64,000 nucleotides of DNA. It comes from Streptomyces sp. NBC_00708 (lineage in GTDB: Bacteria > Actinomycetota > Actinomycetes > Streptomycetales > Streptomycetaceae). Where the stretch lies: positions 4,774,001 to 4,838,000 of the forward strand of contig CP108997.1 of assembly GCA_036226585.1 (NCBI GenBank), read 5' to 3'. Made by a program: the position numbers and the translations under genes. The notes under the pieces are model-generated. The model was not told the DNA's origin. It worked only from the letters and a program-made list of their open reading frames with translations, and made no database searches. Positions 33,897-44,133 of the stretch are shown here, piece after piece; position 1 is the stretch's first letter, and every line of letters begins with the position of its first letter.

Positions 33897-34466
33897 TCAG
33901 GACTCGAAGGTGGCGGCCAGCGCCTCGGCCAGCCCCGGCACCAGACCGGCACCGGTCAGCACCTCGCTCGCCGAGTCCTTCTCCCGCAGGCGTACGGCCG
34001 ACTCGCGCGCCCCGTCCCGCAGGACGGCCACCGTCATCCGCACCTCCTGCCGGTCCGGGTGCTGGGCGACCCACTTGGTCAGCCGCTTGTCGTCGAGCCC
34101 GTCCGGCACGGACGCCTCGGCGGACGGCGGCAGCATCAGCCGCTCCACCGTCATCGCGCAGCCGACGACCGCGTCGGGCCAGGCGATCGTGGCGAGGAAC
34201 TCGTCCAGCGCCGTGCCGGCCGGCAGCTCCTCCTGCTCGACCGGGGTCAGCGCGGCGCCCTTCGCACCGTCGTCGTCGAGGCCGAGCTGGGAGGCGAGAC
34301 CGGGCTCCTGGGCCCGCAGCCGCGCCGTGTCGACCAGAGCGAAGAGCCGGGCGGGCTGGTCCCAGCCGAGGGTGGAGACGTACTCGTCGATTTCGAGCAC
34401 CGCGACGGTGAGCGGGCTCGCGGCCATCGGGGGGCCTGAGGGGGAAACGTTGGACATGGACAACAT
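33897..34466 (-). CDS. PPA1309-family conserved actinobacterial protein
   Basis: About 189 residues, starting at ATG 34466 behind AAGGAGG (an in-frame ATG at 34457 is equally plausible). A conserved core begins at SPLTVAVLEIDEYVSTLGWDQPARLFALVDTARL. The middle has EFLATIAWPDAVVGCAMTVERLMLPP, and the C-terminal part is Arg/Glu-rich (VAVLRDGARESAVRLR). The family is found in actinobacteria and has no assigned function; it is soluble with no signal peptide. It converges with the PDZ protease and diverges from the UPF0182 gene. Confidence 0.82.
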   Translation of the reverse strand: MLSMSNVSPSGPPMAASPLTVAVLEIDEYVSTLGWDQPARLFALVDTARLRAQEPGLASQLGLDDDGAKGAALTPVEQEELPAGTALDEFLATIAWPDAVVGCAMTVERLMLPPSAEASVPDGLDDKRLTKWVAQHPDRQEVRMTVAVLRDGARESAVRLREKDSASEVLTGAGLVPGLAEALAATFES

Positions 34467-34582
34467 CCTGCCTCCTTCCGCCCCGGGAACGGGAACTAGG
34501 TAAAGCATCAGTAAGTTGAAGGGATGGGCTCTACGATCGCTGGGCCCGCTCCACACGACCCGCGAACTTCGAGGTGCGCACG

Positions 34583-37558
34583 TTGGCTTTCCAGATGCCG
34601 GACCGCGGCGGAGGCCCGACCGGGCCACGGATCAGAGTCGGCCGCCCGTCCCGGCGCGCCCGAACCCTGCTCATGACACTCGGCGTCCTGGCGATTCTCG
34701 CCATGGCGTTCGTCATGTTCGCCGGGTTCTGGACGGACTGGCTCTGGTACAGGTCGGTCGCGTATTCGTCCGTCTTCACCACCACTCTGTGGACCAAGAT
34801 CGGACTGTTCCTCGTCTTCGGACTGCTGATGGCCGTGGCCGTCGGTCTGAACATCTGGCTCGCGCACCGGCTCCGGCCGCCGCTGAGCGCGATGTCGCTG
34901 GAGCAGCAGAGCCTGGACCGCTACCGGATGAGCCTCGCCCCGTACAAGAAGTGGGTGCTGCTCGCGGTCACCGCGCTGGTCGGTCTGATCGCCGGGGCCT
35001 CCGCCTCGGGTCAGTGGCGCACCTGGCTGATGTTTGTGAACGGCGTGTCGTTCGGCCAGAAGGACCCCCAGTTCCATCTGGACGTGTCCTTCTACGCCTT
35101 CGACCTGCCCTGGTACCGCTTCCTGCTGGGCTTCGGCTTCGCGGCGACGGTGCTCTCCCTGATCGCCGCCGCGCTGACGCACTACCTGTACGGCGGGCTG
35201 CGCGTCACGAGCCCCGGCGCGCGCGCGACGGGCGCGGCCACCGGCCACCTGTCGGTGCTGCTCGGCGTCTTCGTCACGCTGAAGGCGGTGGCGTACTGGC
35301 TGGACCGCTACGGCCTGGCGGTGAAGTCCAGTGACTTCAAGGCCACGGACAACTGGACGGGTCTGCGGTACGTGGACGCCAACGCCTACCTCCCGGCGAA
35401 GACGATCCTGTTCTGCATCGCCGCGATCTGCGCCGTGCTGTTCTTCGCGACGCTGTGGCGGCGCACCTGGCAGCTGCCGGTCATCGGCTTCGGACTGATG
35501 GTCCTCTCGGCCATCCTGATCGGCGGTCTCTACCCGGCGATCGTGCAGAAGTTCCAGGTCCAGCCGAACGAGCAGGCCAAGGAAGCCCCGTTCATCCGGA
35601 AGAACATCGAGGCCACGCGCGACGCCTACGACATCGACGACGCGCAGGTCTCGGACTACACGGGCAAGTCCACCGAGGACGACGACGCCAAGCTCCGGGC
35701 GGCGGCCAACGACGCGGCGAGCTACCGCGTGATGGACCCCAACGTCGTCTCGCCGGCCTTCCAGCAGCTCCAGCAGAAGAGGAACTACTACCAGTTCCCC
35801 AAGACGCTGGACGTCGACCGGTACAAGGACGCGTCCGGCAAGGAGCAGGACACGGTCATCGGTCTGCGCGAGCTCAACATCCAGGGCATCCCCAAGCGCA
35901 ACTGGATCAACGACCACTTCACCTACACCCACGGCTACGGCGCCATCGCCGCCCGGGGGACCACGACCGGCAAGAACCCGAAGGGATCTCCCGACTTCAC
36001 CGAGTCCGGACTGCCGACCACCGGCGACCTGGGCACGTACCAGCAGGAGATCTACTACGGCGAGAAGACCGAGCAGTACTCCATCGTCGGTGGGCCCCAG
36101 AAGGAGCTCGACTACGAGGAGGACGGCGAGAAGACCACCAGCTACAAGGGCAAGAGCGGGGTCAGCCTCTCCAACGCGTTCAACCGCGCCGCGTACGCGG
36201 TGGCGTTCAGCGAGCCGCAGATCCTGTACTCGGGCGCCATCGGCGACGGTTCGCGGATCCTCTACAACCGCACGCCCAAGGAGCGCGTCGAGGCGGTGGC
36301 CCCCTGGCTCACCATCGACGGCGACGCCTACCCGGCCGTGGTGAACAAGCGGATCCAGTGGGTCGTCGACGCCTACACGACGACCAACGGCTACCCGTAC
36401 GCCTCGCGCACCACGCTCGGTGACACCACGGCCGACTCGCTGACCACCAACCAGCGCGCGGTCGTCGCCCAGCAGAACCAGGTCAACTACATCCGCAACT
36501 CGGTGAAGGCCACCGTCGACGCGTACGACGGCACGGTCACGCTGTACGAGTGGGACACCAAGGACCCGGTCCTCAAGACCTGGCGCAAGGCGTTCCCCGG
36601 GACCGTGAAGCCCCGGGCGGACATCCCGCAGGACCTGATGGACCACCTGCGCTACCCGCAGGACCTGTTCAAGGTGCAGCGCGAACTGCTGACCCGTTAC
36701 CACGTCACGAGCCCCGCCCAGTTCTACAGCGGCAGTGACGCCTGGCAGGTCCCGGACGACCCGACCAACAAGGAGTCCGGCTCCGTCCCGCCGTACTACC
36801 TGAGCATAAAGATGCCGGGCCAGACCGCTCAGAAGTTCTCGCTGACCACGACGTTCACCCCGAAGGGACGGCCCGACCTGGGGGCGTTCATGGCGGTGGA
36901 CGCCGACGCGGCCAGTAAGGACTACGGGACGATAAGACTCCTGAGAGTCACCGGCGCGGTGAAGGGCCCCGGCCAGGTACAGAGTGAGCTCAACGGCAAC
37001 GACGACGTCGCCGAGTTCGTGAGAAACCTCAAGGGCACCGACTCCGACATCGAGTACGGCAACCTGCTGACCGTGCCGCTCGAAGGGGGCTTCCTCTACA
37101 TCGAGCCGGTCTATACGCGCGGTGGCACGCAGAACTACCCGCTGCTGCGCAAGGTCGCCGCCTCGTACGGCTCGAAGATCGTCTTCGAGAACAGTCTCGG
37201 TGAGGCACTCAACGCCGTCTTCGGGGCCGAGGGTTCGGATACGAGCGAGCCACCGGGCGACACGACGGAGCCGCCGGACACCAGTCAGCCGCCGGCCACC
37301 GGTGAGGCCGCGCTCAAGAAGGCCATCGCCGACGCGCAGAAGGCGTACGACGAAGGCGAGGCGGCCCTGAAGAAGCAGGACTGGGCTGCCTACGGCAAGG
37401 CGCAGACCGATCTCCAGGACGCTCTGGAGCGGGCGGCCGCCGCCCAGTCCAAGGCCGACGACGGCAAGGCCGACGGTGGCGACAAGAAGACCGGCAGCGG
37501 CGACAAGGGCGACAAGGCCGGCGCCGCGGACAAAGCGAGCGATGAGGGCGGGGGCTGA
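34583..37558 (+). CDS. UPF0182 family large membrane protein
   Basis: About 991 residues. I choose the TTG at 34583 because GAGGTG lies eight bases upstream and the product begins [11 protein letters not shown], as I recall for relatives; a GTG at 34574 is the alternative. About seven hydrophobic segments in the first 320 residues ([20 protein letters not shown] and others) are followed by a very large extracytoplasmic domain rich in Tyr and Asp. The C-terminus holds a Lys/Ala-rich coiled coil ([20 protein letters not shown]) and a charged low-complexity tail. The M. tuberculosis homologue is Rv3193c. Function unknown; an envelope location is clear from the topology. Confidence 0.9.
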   Translation: MAFQMPDRGGGPTGPRIRVGRPSRRARTLLMTLGVLAILAMAFVMFAGFWTDWLWYRSVAYSSVFTTTLWTKIGLFLVFGLLMAVAVGLNIWLAHRLRPPLSAMSLEQQSLDRYRMSLAPYKKWVLLAVTALVGLIAGASASGQWRTWLMFVNGVSFGQKDPQFHLDVSFYAFDLPWYRFLLGFGFAATVLSLIAAALTHYLYGGLRVTSPGARATGAATGHLSVLLGVFVTLKAVAYWLDRYGLAVKSSDFKATDNWTGLRYVDANAYLPAKTILFCIAAICAVLFFATLWRRTWQLPVIGFGLMVLSAILIGGLYPAIVQKFQVQPNEQAKEAPFIRKNIEATRDAYDIDDAQVSDYTGKSTEDDDAKLRAAANDAASYRVMDPNVVSPAFQQLQQKRNYYQFPKTLDVDRYKDASGKEQDTVIGLRELNIQGIPKRNWINDHFTYTHGYGAIAARGTTTGKNPKGSPDFTESGLPTTGDLGTYQQEIYYGEKTEQYSIVGGPQKELDYEEDGEKTTSYKGKSGVSLSNAFNRAAYAVAFSEPQILYSGAIGDGSRILYNRTPKERVEAVAPWLTIDGDAYPAVVNKRIQWVVDAYTTTNGYPYASRTTLGDTTADSLTTNQRAVVAQQNQVNYIRNSVKATVDAYDGTVTLYEWDTKDPVLKTWRKAFPGTVKPRADIPQDLMDHLRYPQDLFKVQRELLTRYHVTSPAQFYSGSDAWQVPDDPTNKESGSVPPYYLSIKMPGQTAQKFSLTTTFTPKGRPDLGAFMAVDADAASKDYGTIRLLRVTGAVKGPGQVQSELNGNDDVAEFVRNLKGTDSDIEYGNLLTVPLEGGFLYIEPVYTRGGTQNYPLLRKVAASYGSKIVFENSLGEALNAVFGAEGSDTSEPPGDTTEPPDTSQPPATGEAALKKAIADAQKAYDEGEAALKKQDWAAYGKAQTDLQDALERAAAAQSKADDGKADGGDKKTGSGDKGDKAGAADKASDEGGG

Positions 37559-37610
37559 GTAACCCGGTAAAGCTCCACCCCCGCGTCGTGATACGGTTTG
37601 AACACAACGA

Positions 37611-37684
37611 CGCGGGGTGGAGCAGCTCGGTAGCTCGCTGGGCTCATAACCCAGAGGTCGCAGGTTCAAATCCTGTCCCCGCTA
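37611..37684 (+). tRNA. tRNA-fMet(CAT), initiator, copy 1
   Basis: 74 bases. Anticodon CAT sits in the loop CTCATAA. Three consecutive G-C pairs in the anticodon stem (GGG/CCC) and an unpaired first base (C1 opposite T72) mark it as the initiator tRNA. T-loop TTCAAAT. No CCA is encoded. Identical to the copy at 40081-40154. Confidence 0.97.
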
Positions 37685-37690
37685 CTGAAA

Positions 37691-37730
37691 GACGAAGGCC
37701 CGGATCCTCCAGGGGATCCGGGCCTTCGTC
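37691..37730 (+). terminator. Terminator of initiator tRNA copy 1
   Basis: Perfect 17-bp stem (37691-37707 with 37714-37730), six-base loop, seven bases after the tRNA. Confidence 0.85.
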
Positions 37731-37897
37731 GTGCCGTGCCGACTTTCTCGCGAGGTGGGCGTGAAGTGCGGTTCGGGGGGCACGAGTTGGCCGGGGACGT
37801 GTTTGACTTGTCTCTCTGTGGGCATGTCGACAAAACGCTGTAGTGACCTCACTGACCGCGATATACCAGGTGTACGCGGGTTACAGGTGGTGCGACG

Positions 37898-39985
37898 ATG
37901 GTATTTATGGGGGACAGGGCAACTCTGTTGAAGACAGGGCGGTTTGCGCGGGGTCACGTCCATCCGGCGGAAAAGATGGCGGATGTGGTGTTTGCCGCTG
38001 CCGCCGCGCAGTACAAAGACACCATCGAGAGCCCCCAGCCTTCCGAGACCGCCCAGCCTTCCGAGACCGCCGAGATCTTCGAGAACGCGGAGAGTGCCGC
38101 GACCGCCGAGACCGCAGAGACCATCGAATCCGCCGACGGCGTGGAGAACGCCGAGGGGGCGGAGACCGCGGCGAGCGCGGACAGCGCCGAGAGCGAGGCT
38201 CGCCACCGTCGCGCCGCCGACGCCGGAGACACCGCCTCGATGAGCGTGCTCGGCGCGCTGCTCCTGCGCCGCGGTGACCTCGCGGGCGCCGAGCCCTACC
38301 TGCGCGGCGCCACCGCCGACGGGGACCGGGCCGCCGCCAACAACCTGGGCGTCCTGCTGCACCAGCGCGGCTACCCCGACGAGGCGGCCGGCTGGTGGCG
38401 GACCGCCGCCGTGGCCGGCTCCGCCGCCGCCGCGCATGCCCTGGGCCGCCACTTCCGCGAGCGCGGGGACGAGCCCGCCGCCGAGTACTGGCTGCGCCAG
38501 TCCGCCGAGCAGGGCCACGCGCTGGGCGCGTACGCCCTCGCCGACCTCCTGGAGCACCGCAGCGACGTCGGCGCCGAGCGCTGGCTGCGCGCCGCCGCCG
38601 AGCAGGGCCACCGTGAGGCGGCCTACCGGCTGGCGCGGCTGCTCGAGCGCAACGCCGCCGACGCCGCCCACGACGCGTTCGGCCGTCCCGGCCTGGGCCC
38701 CCGCACCGGCGCGGAGCCCGCCGTGCCCCGCCGCACCGCCAAGGGCGACGGCCCCGTCGCTGGCCCCGACGCCTCGCGCACCGGCGAGGCCGAGCAGTGG
38801 TACCGGCAGGCCGCCGCGCGCGGACACCGGCGCGCCGCCCTGCACCTCGGCGCCATCCTCGAACAGCGCGGCGAGCTCAAGGAGGCCGGCCGCTGGTACC
38901 TCATCTCGGCCAAGGCCGGCGAGGCGCGGGCCGCCTGCGCGCTCGGCTTCCTGCTGCGCGACGCGGGGGACCGGGAGAGCGCCGCCGTGTGGTGGCTGCG
39001 CGCCGCCCAGGACGGCGACGGCAACGCCGCGAACGCCCTGGGCGCGCTGCACGCGGCCCGGGGCGAGCAGCAGACCGCCGAGCGCTGGTACCGCGCGGCC
39101 ATGGACGCGGGCGACGTCAACGGCGCCTACAACCTCGGGCTGCTCTGCGCAGCCCAGGACCGCACCGCCCAGGCCGAGCAGTGGTACCGCCGCGCCGCCT
39201 ACGCGGGCCACCGCGAGGCCGCCAACGCGCTGGCCGTGCTCCTGCTCCAGGCCGGCGACCCGGCGGGTGCCGAGCCCTGGTTCTCCAAGGCGGCCGAGGC
39301 GGGCAGCGTCGACGCGGCCTTCAACCTCGGCATCCTCTACGCGGGCCGCGACGAGGACCGCACGGCCCTGCTCTGGTACGAGCGGGCCGCGGCGGCCGGG
39401 CACACCGAGGCGGCGCTCCAGGTCGGCATGGCGCTCCTGCACCACGGGGAGGAGCAGGAGGCCGAGCGGCATCTGCGCTGCGCGGCGGGCGGCGGCAGCG
39501 CGGAGGCCGCCTTCCGGCTGGCCGGGCTGCTCGACGCGCGGCAGCCGCCGCCCGGCCCGCCCGCCCTGGGCGAGCCGCTGCCGGAGAAGACCGAGTGCGA
39601 GGAGTGGTACGAGCGGGCCGCCGAGCAGGGGCACCGCCGTGCCCAGGTCCGCGTCGGCATGCTCGCCGCGACCCGCGGGGACGTGGAGAGCGCCGGCCGC
39701 TGGTACCGGGAGGCGGCCGAGTCCGGCAGCCGCAACGGGGCGTTCAACCTCGGCCTGCTCCTCGCCCGTGAGGGCAGCGAGCGCGAGGCCGCCCTGTGGT
39801 GGACCCGCGCCGCCGCCGACGGGCACGGACGGGCCGCGCTGCGGCTGGCCCTGCTGGCCGCGCGCCGCGGTGAGCTGGCCGAGGGGCAGCGGTGGTGTGC
39901 GCGGGCGGTCGAGCTGGGGCCCGCGGAGGTCGCGGAGCGCGCGGCGCGGCTGCGCGAGGCGCTGCACCAGGAGCTGACGGCGTAG
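37898..39985 (+). CDS. Sel1/TPR-repeat protein
   Basis: 695 residues from ATG 37898, with AGGTGG at the ribosome site. The N-terminal 100 residues are Ala/Glu/Thr-rich with repeated SETAQPSETAE-like units. The rest is an alpha-solenoid of about a dozen Sel1-like repeats with the pattern AxxWYRxAAxxGHxxAxxxLGxLL, for example AEQWYRQAAARGHRRAALHLG. A Pro-rich break occurs near residues 548-560. It is a protein-protein scaffold without a catalytic domain. It lies between two identical initiator tRNA genes and has its own upstream region with a TATACC -10-like element. Partner proteins cannot be inferred. Confidence 0.85.
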   Translation: MVFMGDRATLLKTGRFARGHVHPAEKMADVVFAAAAAQYKDTIESPQPSETAQPSETAEIFENAESAATAETAETIESADGVENAEGAETAASADSAESEARHRRAADAGDTASMSVLGALLLRRGDLAGAEPYLRGATADGDRAAANNLGVLLHQRGYPDEAAGWWRTAAVAGSAAAAHALGRHFRERGDEPAAEYWLRQSAEQGHALGAYALADLLEHRSDVGAERWLRAAAEQGHREAAYRLARLLERNAADAAHDAFGRPGLGPRTGAEPAVPRRTAKGDGPVAGPDASRTGEAEQWYRQAAARGHRRAALHLGAILEQRGELKEAGRWYLISAKAGEARAACALGFLLRDAGDRESAAVWWLRAAQDGDGNAANALGALHAARGEQQTAERWYRAAMDAGDVNGAYNLGLLCAAQDRTAQAEQWYRRAAYAGHREAANALAVLLLQAGDPAGAEPWFSKAAEAGSVDAAFNLGILYAGRDEDRTALLWYERAAAAGHTEAALQVGMALLHHGEEQEAERHLRCAAGGGSAEAAFRLAGLLDARQPPPGPPALGEPLPEKTECEEWYERAAEQGHRRAQVRVGMLAATRGDVESAGRWYREAAESGSRNGAFNLGLLLAREGSEREAALWWTRAAADGHGRAALRLALLAARRGELAEGQRWCARAVELGPAEVAERAARLREALHQELTA

Positions 39986-40080
39986 GACGCGCGACGCCGT
40001 GCGCCGGGCCGCCCGCTTCGGCGGGCCCGTAATGAATTTGCGCTGGTCCGGGCCGTCCCGTAGGGTTGTGAACACAACGA

Positions 40081-40154
40081 CGCGGGGTGGAGCAGCTCGG
40101 TAGCTCGCTGGGCTCATAACCCAGAGGTCGCAGGTTCAAATCCTGTCCCCGCTA
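40081..40154 (+). tRNA. tRNA-fMet(CAT), initiator, copy 2
   Basis: Base-for-base identical to copy 1, including GGG/CCC in the anticodon stem and the C1/T72 mismatch. The upstream GAACACAACGA and downstream CTGAA flanks are also shared, so the duplication included adjacent sequence. Confidence 0.97.
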
Positions 40155-40159
40155 CTGAA

Positions 40160-40199
40160 GACAGAGGGCCGGATCTTTTCGAAGATCCGGCCCTCTGTC
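40160..40199 (+). terminator. Terminator of initiator tRNA copy 2
   Basis: Perfect 18-bp stem (40160-40177 with 40182-40199) closing a TTCG tetraloop. Same position as the copy 1 terminator, but the stem sequence has diverged. Confidence 0.88.
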
Positions 40200-40254
40200 G
40201 TATCCGCCTGTCGTATCGCATGCGAAAACCGCCCCCGAAGGGGCGGTTCGGCGT

Positions 40255-40674
40255 TCAGGCCGCCGCGGCGCAGTCCGGGCAGATGCCCCGGTAGGTCAGT
40301 TCGACGCCGGAGATGGTGAAGCCGAAACGCTCACCGGCCGGCAGGTCCGCCAGCGGGTCGCCCGACGGGTGCACATCGCGGATGGCGCCGCACCGCGCGC
40401 ACACCAGGTGGTGATGGGCGCGATGCGCGTTGGGGTCGTAGCGCTTGGCGCGGCGGTCGGTGGAGACCTCGATGACCTCGCCGAGGCTCACCATCTCGCC
40501 CAGCGTGTTGTAGACGGTGGCCCGGGAGATCTCGGGCAGCCTGGCCACCGCGCGTGCGTGGACCTCGTCGGCCGTCAGGTGCACATGGTCCCCGTCGAGG
40601 ACCTCGGCCACGACGCGCCGCTGCGCGGTCATGCGCCAGCCGCGTCCTCGAAGTCGTTCCAGCAGGTCACTCAT
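40255..40674 (-). CDS. catR: Fur-family peroxide-responsive repressor CatR
   Basis: 139 residues. Fur/PerR fold: a winged-helix DNA-binding part with SRATVYNTLGEMVSLGEV, then a metal-binding dimerisation part with HRAHHHLVC. Two structural-zinc pairs are CARC (92-95) and CPDC (132-135). It is divergent from the catalase gene. In Streptomyces, CatR represses catA and itself and is inactivated by peroxide through metal-catalysed or thiol oxidation. TAGAAT (40682-40687, complement strand) lies seven bases before the ATG, with TTCAAG 18 bases further upstream, so the transcript probably begins at the start codon. Confidence 0.93.
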   Translation of the reverse strand: MSDLLERLRGRGWRMTAQRRVVAEVLDGDHVHLTADEVHARAVARLPEISRATVYNTLGEMVSLGEVIEVSTDRRAKRYDPNAHRAHHHLVCARCGAIRDVHPSGDPLADLPAGERFGFTISGVELTYRGICPDCAAAA

Positions 40675-40681
40675 GGGCGCC

Positions 40682-40762
40682 ATTCTAGCAGCGCACGAGC
40701 CATGTCTTGAATAGGTGCGACTTTGGATGTTCATTCGACTTGGACTTTGTCCAATGTAGGAT
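40682..40762. promoter_or_regulatory. Divergent catR/catA promoters with CatR operator candidate
   Basis: For catA, TTCGAC (40734-40739), a 17-base spacer and TAGGAT (40757-40762). The spacer contains the palindrome TTGGAC-TTT-GTCCAA (40740-40754), which fits a Fur/PerR-type operator that would block the polymerase. For catR, the -10 TAGAAT is at 40682-40687 on the minus strand. Confidence 0.7.
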
Positions 40763-40850
40763 CGCTTATGGCGCCGGCTGGAGGGCAGGGAGGCCGGACG
40801 CCGTGCACGCCATGAAGGCATGACGTGCGGAAACGACGCAGGAGGCGCAC

Positions 40851-42302
40851 GTGACGCAGGGACCGCTCACCACGGAGGCCGGCGCACCGGTCGCCGACAA
40901 CCAGCAGAGCGAGACCGCCGGTCCGGGCGGCCCGGTCCTGGTGCAGGACCAGTCGCTGCTGGAGAAGCTCGCGCACTTCAACCGCGAGCGCATTCCGGAG
41001 CGCGTGGTGCACGCCCGCGGCGCCGGCGCGTACGGGACGTTCACGGTGACCCGTGACGTGTCGCAGTGGACGCGGGCGAAGTTCCTCTCCGAGACCGGCA
41101 AGCGGACCGAGACGTTCCTGCGCTTCTCCACCGTCGCGGGCAACCTCGGTGCGGCCGACGCCGTACGGGACCCGCGCGGCTTCGCGCTGAAGTTCTACAC
41201 CGAGGAGGGCAACTACGACCTCGTCGGCAACAACACCCCGGTGTTCTTCATCAGGGACGCCATCAAGTTCCCCGACTTCATCCACACCCAGAAGCGCGAC
41301 CCGTACACCGGCTCCCAGGAGGCGGACAACATCTGGGACTTCTGGGGTCTGTCGCCGGAGTCCACCCACCAGGTGACCTGGCTGTTCGGCGACCGCGGCA
41401 TCCCCGCCTCGTACCGCCACATGGACGGCTTCGGCTCGCACACCTACCAGTGGAACAACGAGGCCGGTGAGGTCTTCTGGGTCAAGTACCACTTCAAGAC
41501 CGACCAGGGCATCAAGACCCTCACCACCGACGAGGCCAACCGCCTCTCCGGTGTGGACCCGGACAGCCACCAGCGGGACCTGCGCGAGTCCATCGAGCGC
41601 GGCGACTTCCCGTCGTGGAGCGTGCAGGTGCAGATCATGCCGGCGGCCGACGCGGCGACGTACCGGTTCAACCCGTTCGACCTCACCAAGGTGTGGCCGC
41701 ACGCGGACTACCCGCCGGTCGAGATCGGCAGGCTGGAGCTGAACCGGAACCCGGAGAACATCTTCGCCGAGGTCGAGCAGTCGGTCTTCAGCCCGGCGCA
41801 CTTCGTGCCCGGCATCGGGCCGTCCCCGGACAAGATGCTCCAGGGCCGCCTGTTCGCGTACGGCGACGCGCACCGCTACCGCGTCGGCATCAACGCCGAC
41901 CACCTGCCGGTGAACCGCCCGCACGCCACCGAGGCGCGGACCAACAGCCGTGACGGCTACCTGTACGACGGCCGCCACAAGGGCGCGAAGAACTACGAGC
42001 CGAACAGCTTCGGCGGCCCCGCCGAGACGGGCCGGCCGCTGTGGGAGCCCACCCCCGTCGCGGGCCCCACGGGCACCCACGAGACCCCTCGGCACGCCGA
42101 GGACGACGACTTCGTGCAGGCCGGGAACCTCTACCGGCTGATGACCGAGGACGAGAAGGACCGGCTGATCGACAACCTCTCCGGGTTCATCGCCAAGGTC
42201 TCGCGCGACGCCATCGCCGAGCGCGCGATCGGGAACTTCCGCCGTGCCGACGAGGACTTCGGCAAGCGGCTGGAGGCGGCCGTGCGGGCGCTGCGCGCCT
42301 GA
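40851..42302 (+). CDS. catA: Monofunctional heme catalase
   Basis: 483 residues from GTG 40851 behind CAGGAGG. Small-subunit clade catalase: catalytic His54 in [13 protein letters not shown], catalytic Asn in [16 protein letters not shown], and proximal heme Tyr in [13 protein letters not shown]. It breaks down hydrogen peroxide in the cytoplasm. The divergent catR gene and palindrome predict peroxide induction. Length and motifs are typical, with no truncation. Confidence 0.97.
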   Translation: MTQGPLTTEAGAPVADNQQSETAGPGGPVLVQDQSLLEKLAHFNRERIPERVVHARGAGAYGTFTVTRDVSQWTRAKFLSETGKRTETFLRFSTVAGNLGAADAVRDPRGFALKFYTEEGNYDLVGNNTPVFFIRDAIKFPDFIHTQKRDPYTGSQEADNIWDFWGLSPESTHQVTWLFGDRGIPASYRHMDGFGSHTYQWNNEAGEVFWVKYHFKTDQGIKTLTTDEANRLSGVDPDSHQRDLRESIERGDFPSWSVQVQIMPAADAATYRFNPFDLTKVWPHADYPPVEIGRLELNRNPENIFAEVEQSVFSPAHFVPGIGPSPDKMLQGRLFAYGDAHRYRVGINADHLPVNRPHATEARTNSRDGYLYDGRHKGAKNYEPNSFGGPAETGRPLWEPTPVAGPTGTHETPRHAEDDDFVQAGNLYRLMTEDEKDRLIDNLSGFIAKVSRDAIAERAIGNFRRADEDFGKRLEAAVRALRA

Positions 42303-42318
42303 GTCCCCTCGGTCGTAC

Positions 42319-42349
42319 CGGCCCGGCCCCGCACCCGGGGGCCGGGCCG
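42319..42349. terminator. Terminator between catA and CBS gene
   Basis: 12-bp stem (42319-42330 with 42338-42349), seven-base loop, between convergent genes. Confidence 0.8.
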
Positions 42350-42368
42350 TCCCGCGTACACGGGGTGG

Positions 42369-42770
42369 TCAGCCGACCAGTTCGGCCGGGCGGCGGGGGG
42401 ACGGGGTCCAGCAGCGGATGATGTCGCGTACCGAGACGATGCCGACCGGGCCGTCGTCGTCCAGCACGATCAGATGGCGGAAGCCGCCGTGGGTCATGGC
42501 CGCCGCGGCCTCCTCGAGCGTCCAGGCGGGCGCGGCGAAGACGACGTCGGTGGTGGTGTGGGCGGACGCGGTCTCGGTGTCGGGGTCCTGGCCCGATCCG
42601 ACGGCGTTGAGGATGTCGCGCTCGGTGAGGATGCCGAGCCCGCAGGTGTCCGGGTCGTGCACGACGGCCGCGCCGATGCGGCGGGCCGCCATCAGCCGGG
42701 CGGCCTGGCGCAGGGTATGGGCCGGGCCGATGGTCAGGACCATCGTGCTCATGGCGTCACGGACGAGCAT
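42369..42770 (-). CDS. CBS-domain pair protein
   Basis: 133 residues from ATG 42770, behind GAGGAGG. Two CBS domains fill the protein: VRDAMSTMVLTIGP and GLGILTERDILNAV, then FAAPAWTLEEAAAAMTHGG and GPVGIVSVRDIIRC. Such small CBS pairs bind adenosine nucleotides and act as energy sensors, often as standalone regulators. No partner is evident. It lies 185 bases downstream of hisN on the same strand, with a strong hairpin between, so it is probably a separate transcript. Confidence 0.9.
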   Translation of the reverse strand: MLVRDAMSTMVLTIGPAHTLRQAARLMAARRIGAAVVHDPDTCGLGILTERDILNAVGSGQDPDTETASAHTTTDVVFAAPAWTLEEAAAAMTHGGFRHLIVLDDDGPVGIVSVRDIIRCWTPSPRRPAELVG

Positions 42771-42879
42771 GAAGAGAGCCACCTCCTCGGTGAAGCGGCT
42801 GCGTGAGCCGATTCACAAGTTCACAAGTGGGGGAAGTGTCAGAGTTGCACCGATGCGGCGGTACGGCAAGGGGTCGCGC

Positions 42880-42928
42880 GGATCGTCCGAGGGGCGTGCG
42901 GACGGGCCGCACGCCCCTCGGACGATCC
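42880..42928. terminator. Long hairpin downstream of hisN
   Basis: Perfect 22-bp inverted repeat (42880-42901 with 42907-42928) and a five-base loop, 28 bases after the hisN stop on the minus strand. Confidence 0.85.
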
Positions 42929-42955
42929 TGCGCCGCCCGGCCGGCGGCACCGCGC

Positions 42956-43756
42956 TCAGTAACGCTGGTTCAGGTAGCCCAGCAGCTCGTGGTGGAGCAC
43001 TCCGTTCGACGCCGCGCCGTTCCCGCCGCCCGGCCCGTCCACACCGTCCAGACTGGTGAACCTGCCCCCCGCCTCCTGGACGATGATCGCGTTCGCCGCC
43101 ATGTCCCACAGCGAGAGCTCCGGCTCCGCACAGATGTCCACGGACCCCTCGGCGACCATCATGTACGGCCAGAAATCCCCGTAACCCCGGGTACGCCAGC
43201 AGGCCCGCGTCAGGTCCATGAACCCGTCGAGCCGGCCCTGCTCCTCCCAGCCGGTGAGCGAGGAGTACGCGAACGAGGCGTCCGCGATCCGCTCCACCTC
43301 GGAGACCCGCAGCCGGGTCGCGGAGGTCAGGCTGCGGCCGGTGTACGCCCCCGCGCCCTTCGCCGCCCACCAGCGCCGGTTCAGCGCGGGTGCCGACACG
43401 ACCCCCATGACCGGCTGGAAGCCGTCCTCGCCCGCCTCCATCAGCGAGATCAGCGTCGCCCAGACCGGCACGCCCCGCACGTAGTTCTTGGTGCCGTCGA
43501 TCGGGTCGATCACCCAGCGCCGCGGCCCCGAGCCCTCGATCCCGTACTCCTCGCCCAGGATCGCGTCGCGCGGGCGCGCCCGCTGAAGGTGACCCCGGAT
43601 CAGTTCCTCGGCGGCCTTGTCGGCCTCGCTCACCGGCGTCATGTCCGGCTTGGTCTCGACCTTGAGGTCCAGAGCCTTGAACCGGTCCATCGTCACCGCG
43701 TCGGCGGCGTCCGCCAGTACATGGGCCAGGCGCAGATCATCGTGGTAATCGGGCAT
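42956..43756 (-). CDS. hisN: Histidinol-phosphatase / inositol monophosphatase family
   Basis: 266 residues. IMPase-family metal sites are [20 protein letters not shown] and [18 protein letters not shown]. The [15 protein letters not shown] segment is typical of the HisN clade that hydrolyses histidinol phosphate in actinobacteria; plain inositol phosphatases usually have NFxxxxP. It is remote from other his genes, as is usual for hisN. TACTGT lies six bases before the ATG, suggesting a leaderless transcript. Confidence 0.85.
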   Translation of the reverse strand: MPDYHDDLRLAHVLADAADAVTMDRFKALDLKVETKPDMTPVSEADKAAEELIRGHLQRARPRDAILGEEYGIEGSGPRRWVIDPIDGTKNYVRGVPVWATLISLMEAGEDGFQPVMGVVSAPALNRRWWAAKGAGAYTGRSLTSATRLRVSEVERIADASFAYSSLTGWEEQGRLDGFMDLTRACWRTRGYGDFWPYMMVAEGSVDICAEPELSLWDMAANAIIVQEAGGRFTSLDGVDGPGGGNGAASNGVLHHELLGYLNQRY

Positions 43757-43809
43757 GCCGTCACAGTATCGACCCGCCGGTGAGCCGGGCCACACGGGCC
43801 CGGGGGCGG

Positions 43810-44133
43810 TCAGTGCGCGGAGCCGGAGAGCTGGAGCCCGATCACGCCGAGGATCACCAGCGAGATCGACACCAGCTTGAGCGTGGAGACGATGTCCCCG
43901 AGGAAGATCATGCCGTAGATCGCCGTGCCCGCCGCGCCGATGCCGGTCCACACGGCATACGCGGGCCCCACGTCGAGCTTCTTCAGCGACAGGGTCAGCA
44001 GACCGAAGCTGCCGAGCGCGAAGACGCAGAACGCGATGGTCGGCCAGAGCCGGCTGAAGCCGTGCGAGAGCTTCAGACAGACCGCGAAACCGGTCTCCAG
44101 GAGCCCCGCGACCACGACCAGCAGCCACGCCAT
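43810..44133 (-). CDS. Small multidrug resistance (SMR) family transporter
   Basis: 107 residues, four transmembrane helices. The N-terminal helix has the essential Glu ([20 protein letters not shown]), followed by [25 protein letters not shown], the SMR signature. The GxxYAxWxGIG pattern with SLKKLDVGP is shared by EmrE-like and Gdx (SugE) guanidinium exporters. The ATG at 44133 follows GGAGG by nine bases. The 140-base leader does not show a recognisable guanidine riboswitch. Substrate undecided between quaternary ammonium compounds and guanidinium. Confidence 0.87.
   Translation of the reverse strand: MAWLLVVVAGLLETGFAVCLKLSHGFSRLWPTIAFCVFALGSFGLLTLSLKKLDVGPAYAVWTGIGAAGTAIYGMIFLGDIVSTLKLVSISLVILGVIGLQLSGSAH

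Noticed and set aside
37611..40199. Integrated element inserted at a tRNA-fMet gene
   Set aside because: Two full tRNAs flank a single ordinary Sel1-repeat gene; there is no integrase, no att-type partial repeat and no change in composition by eye.
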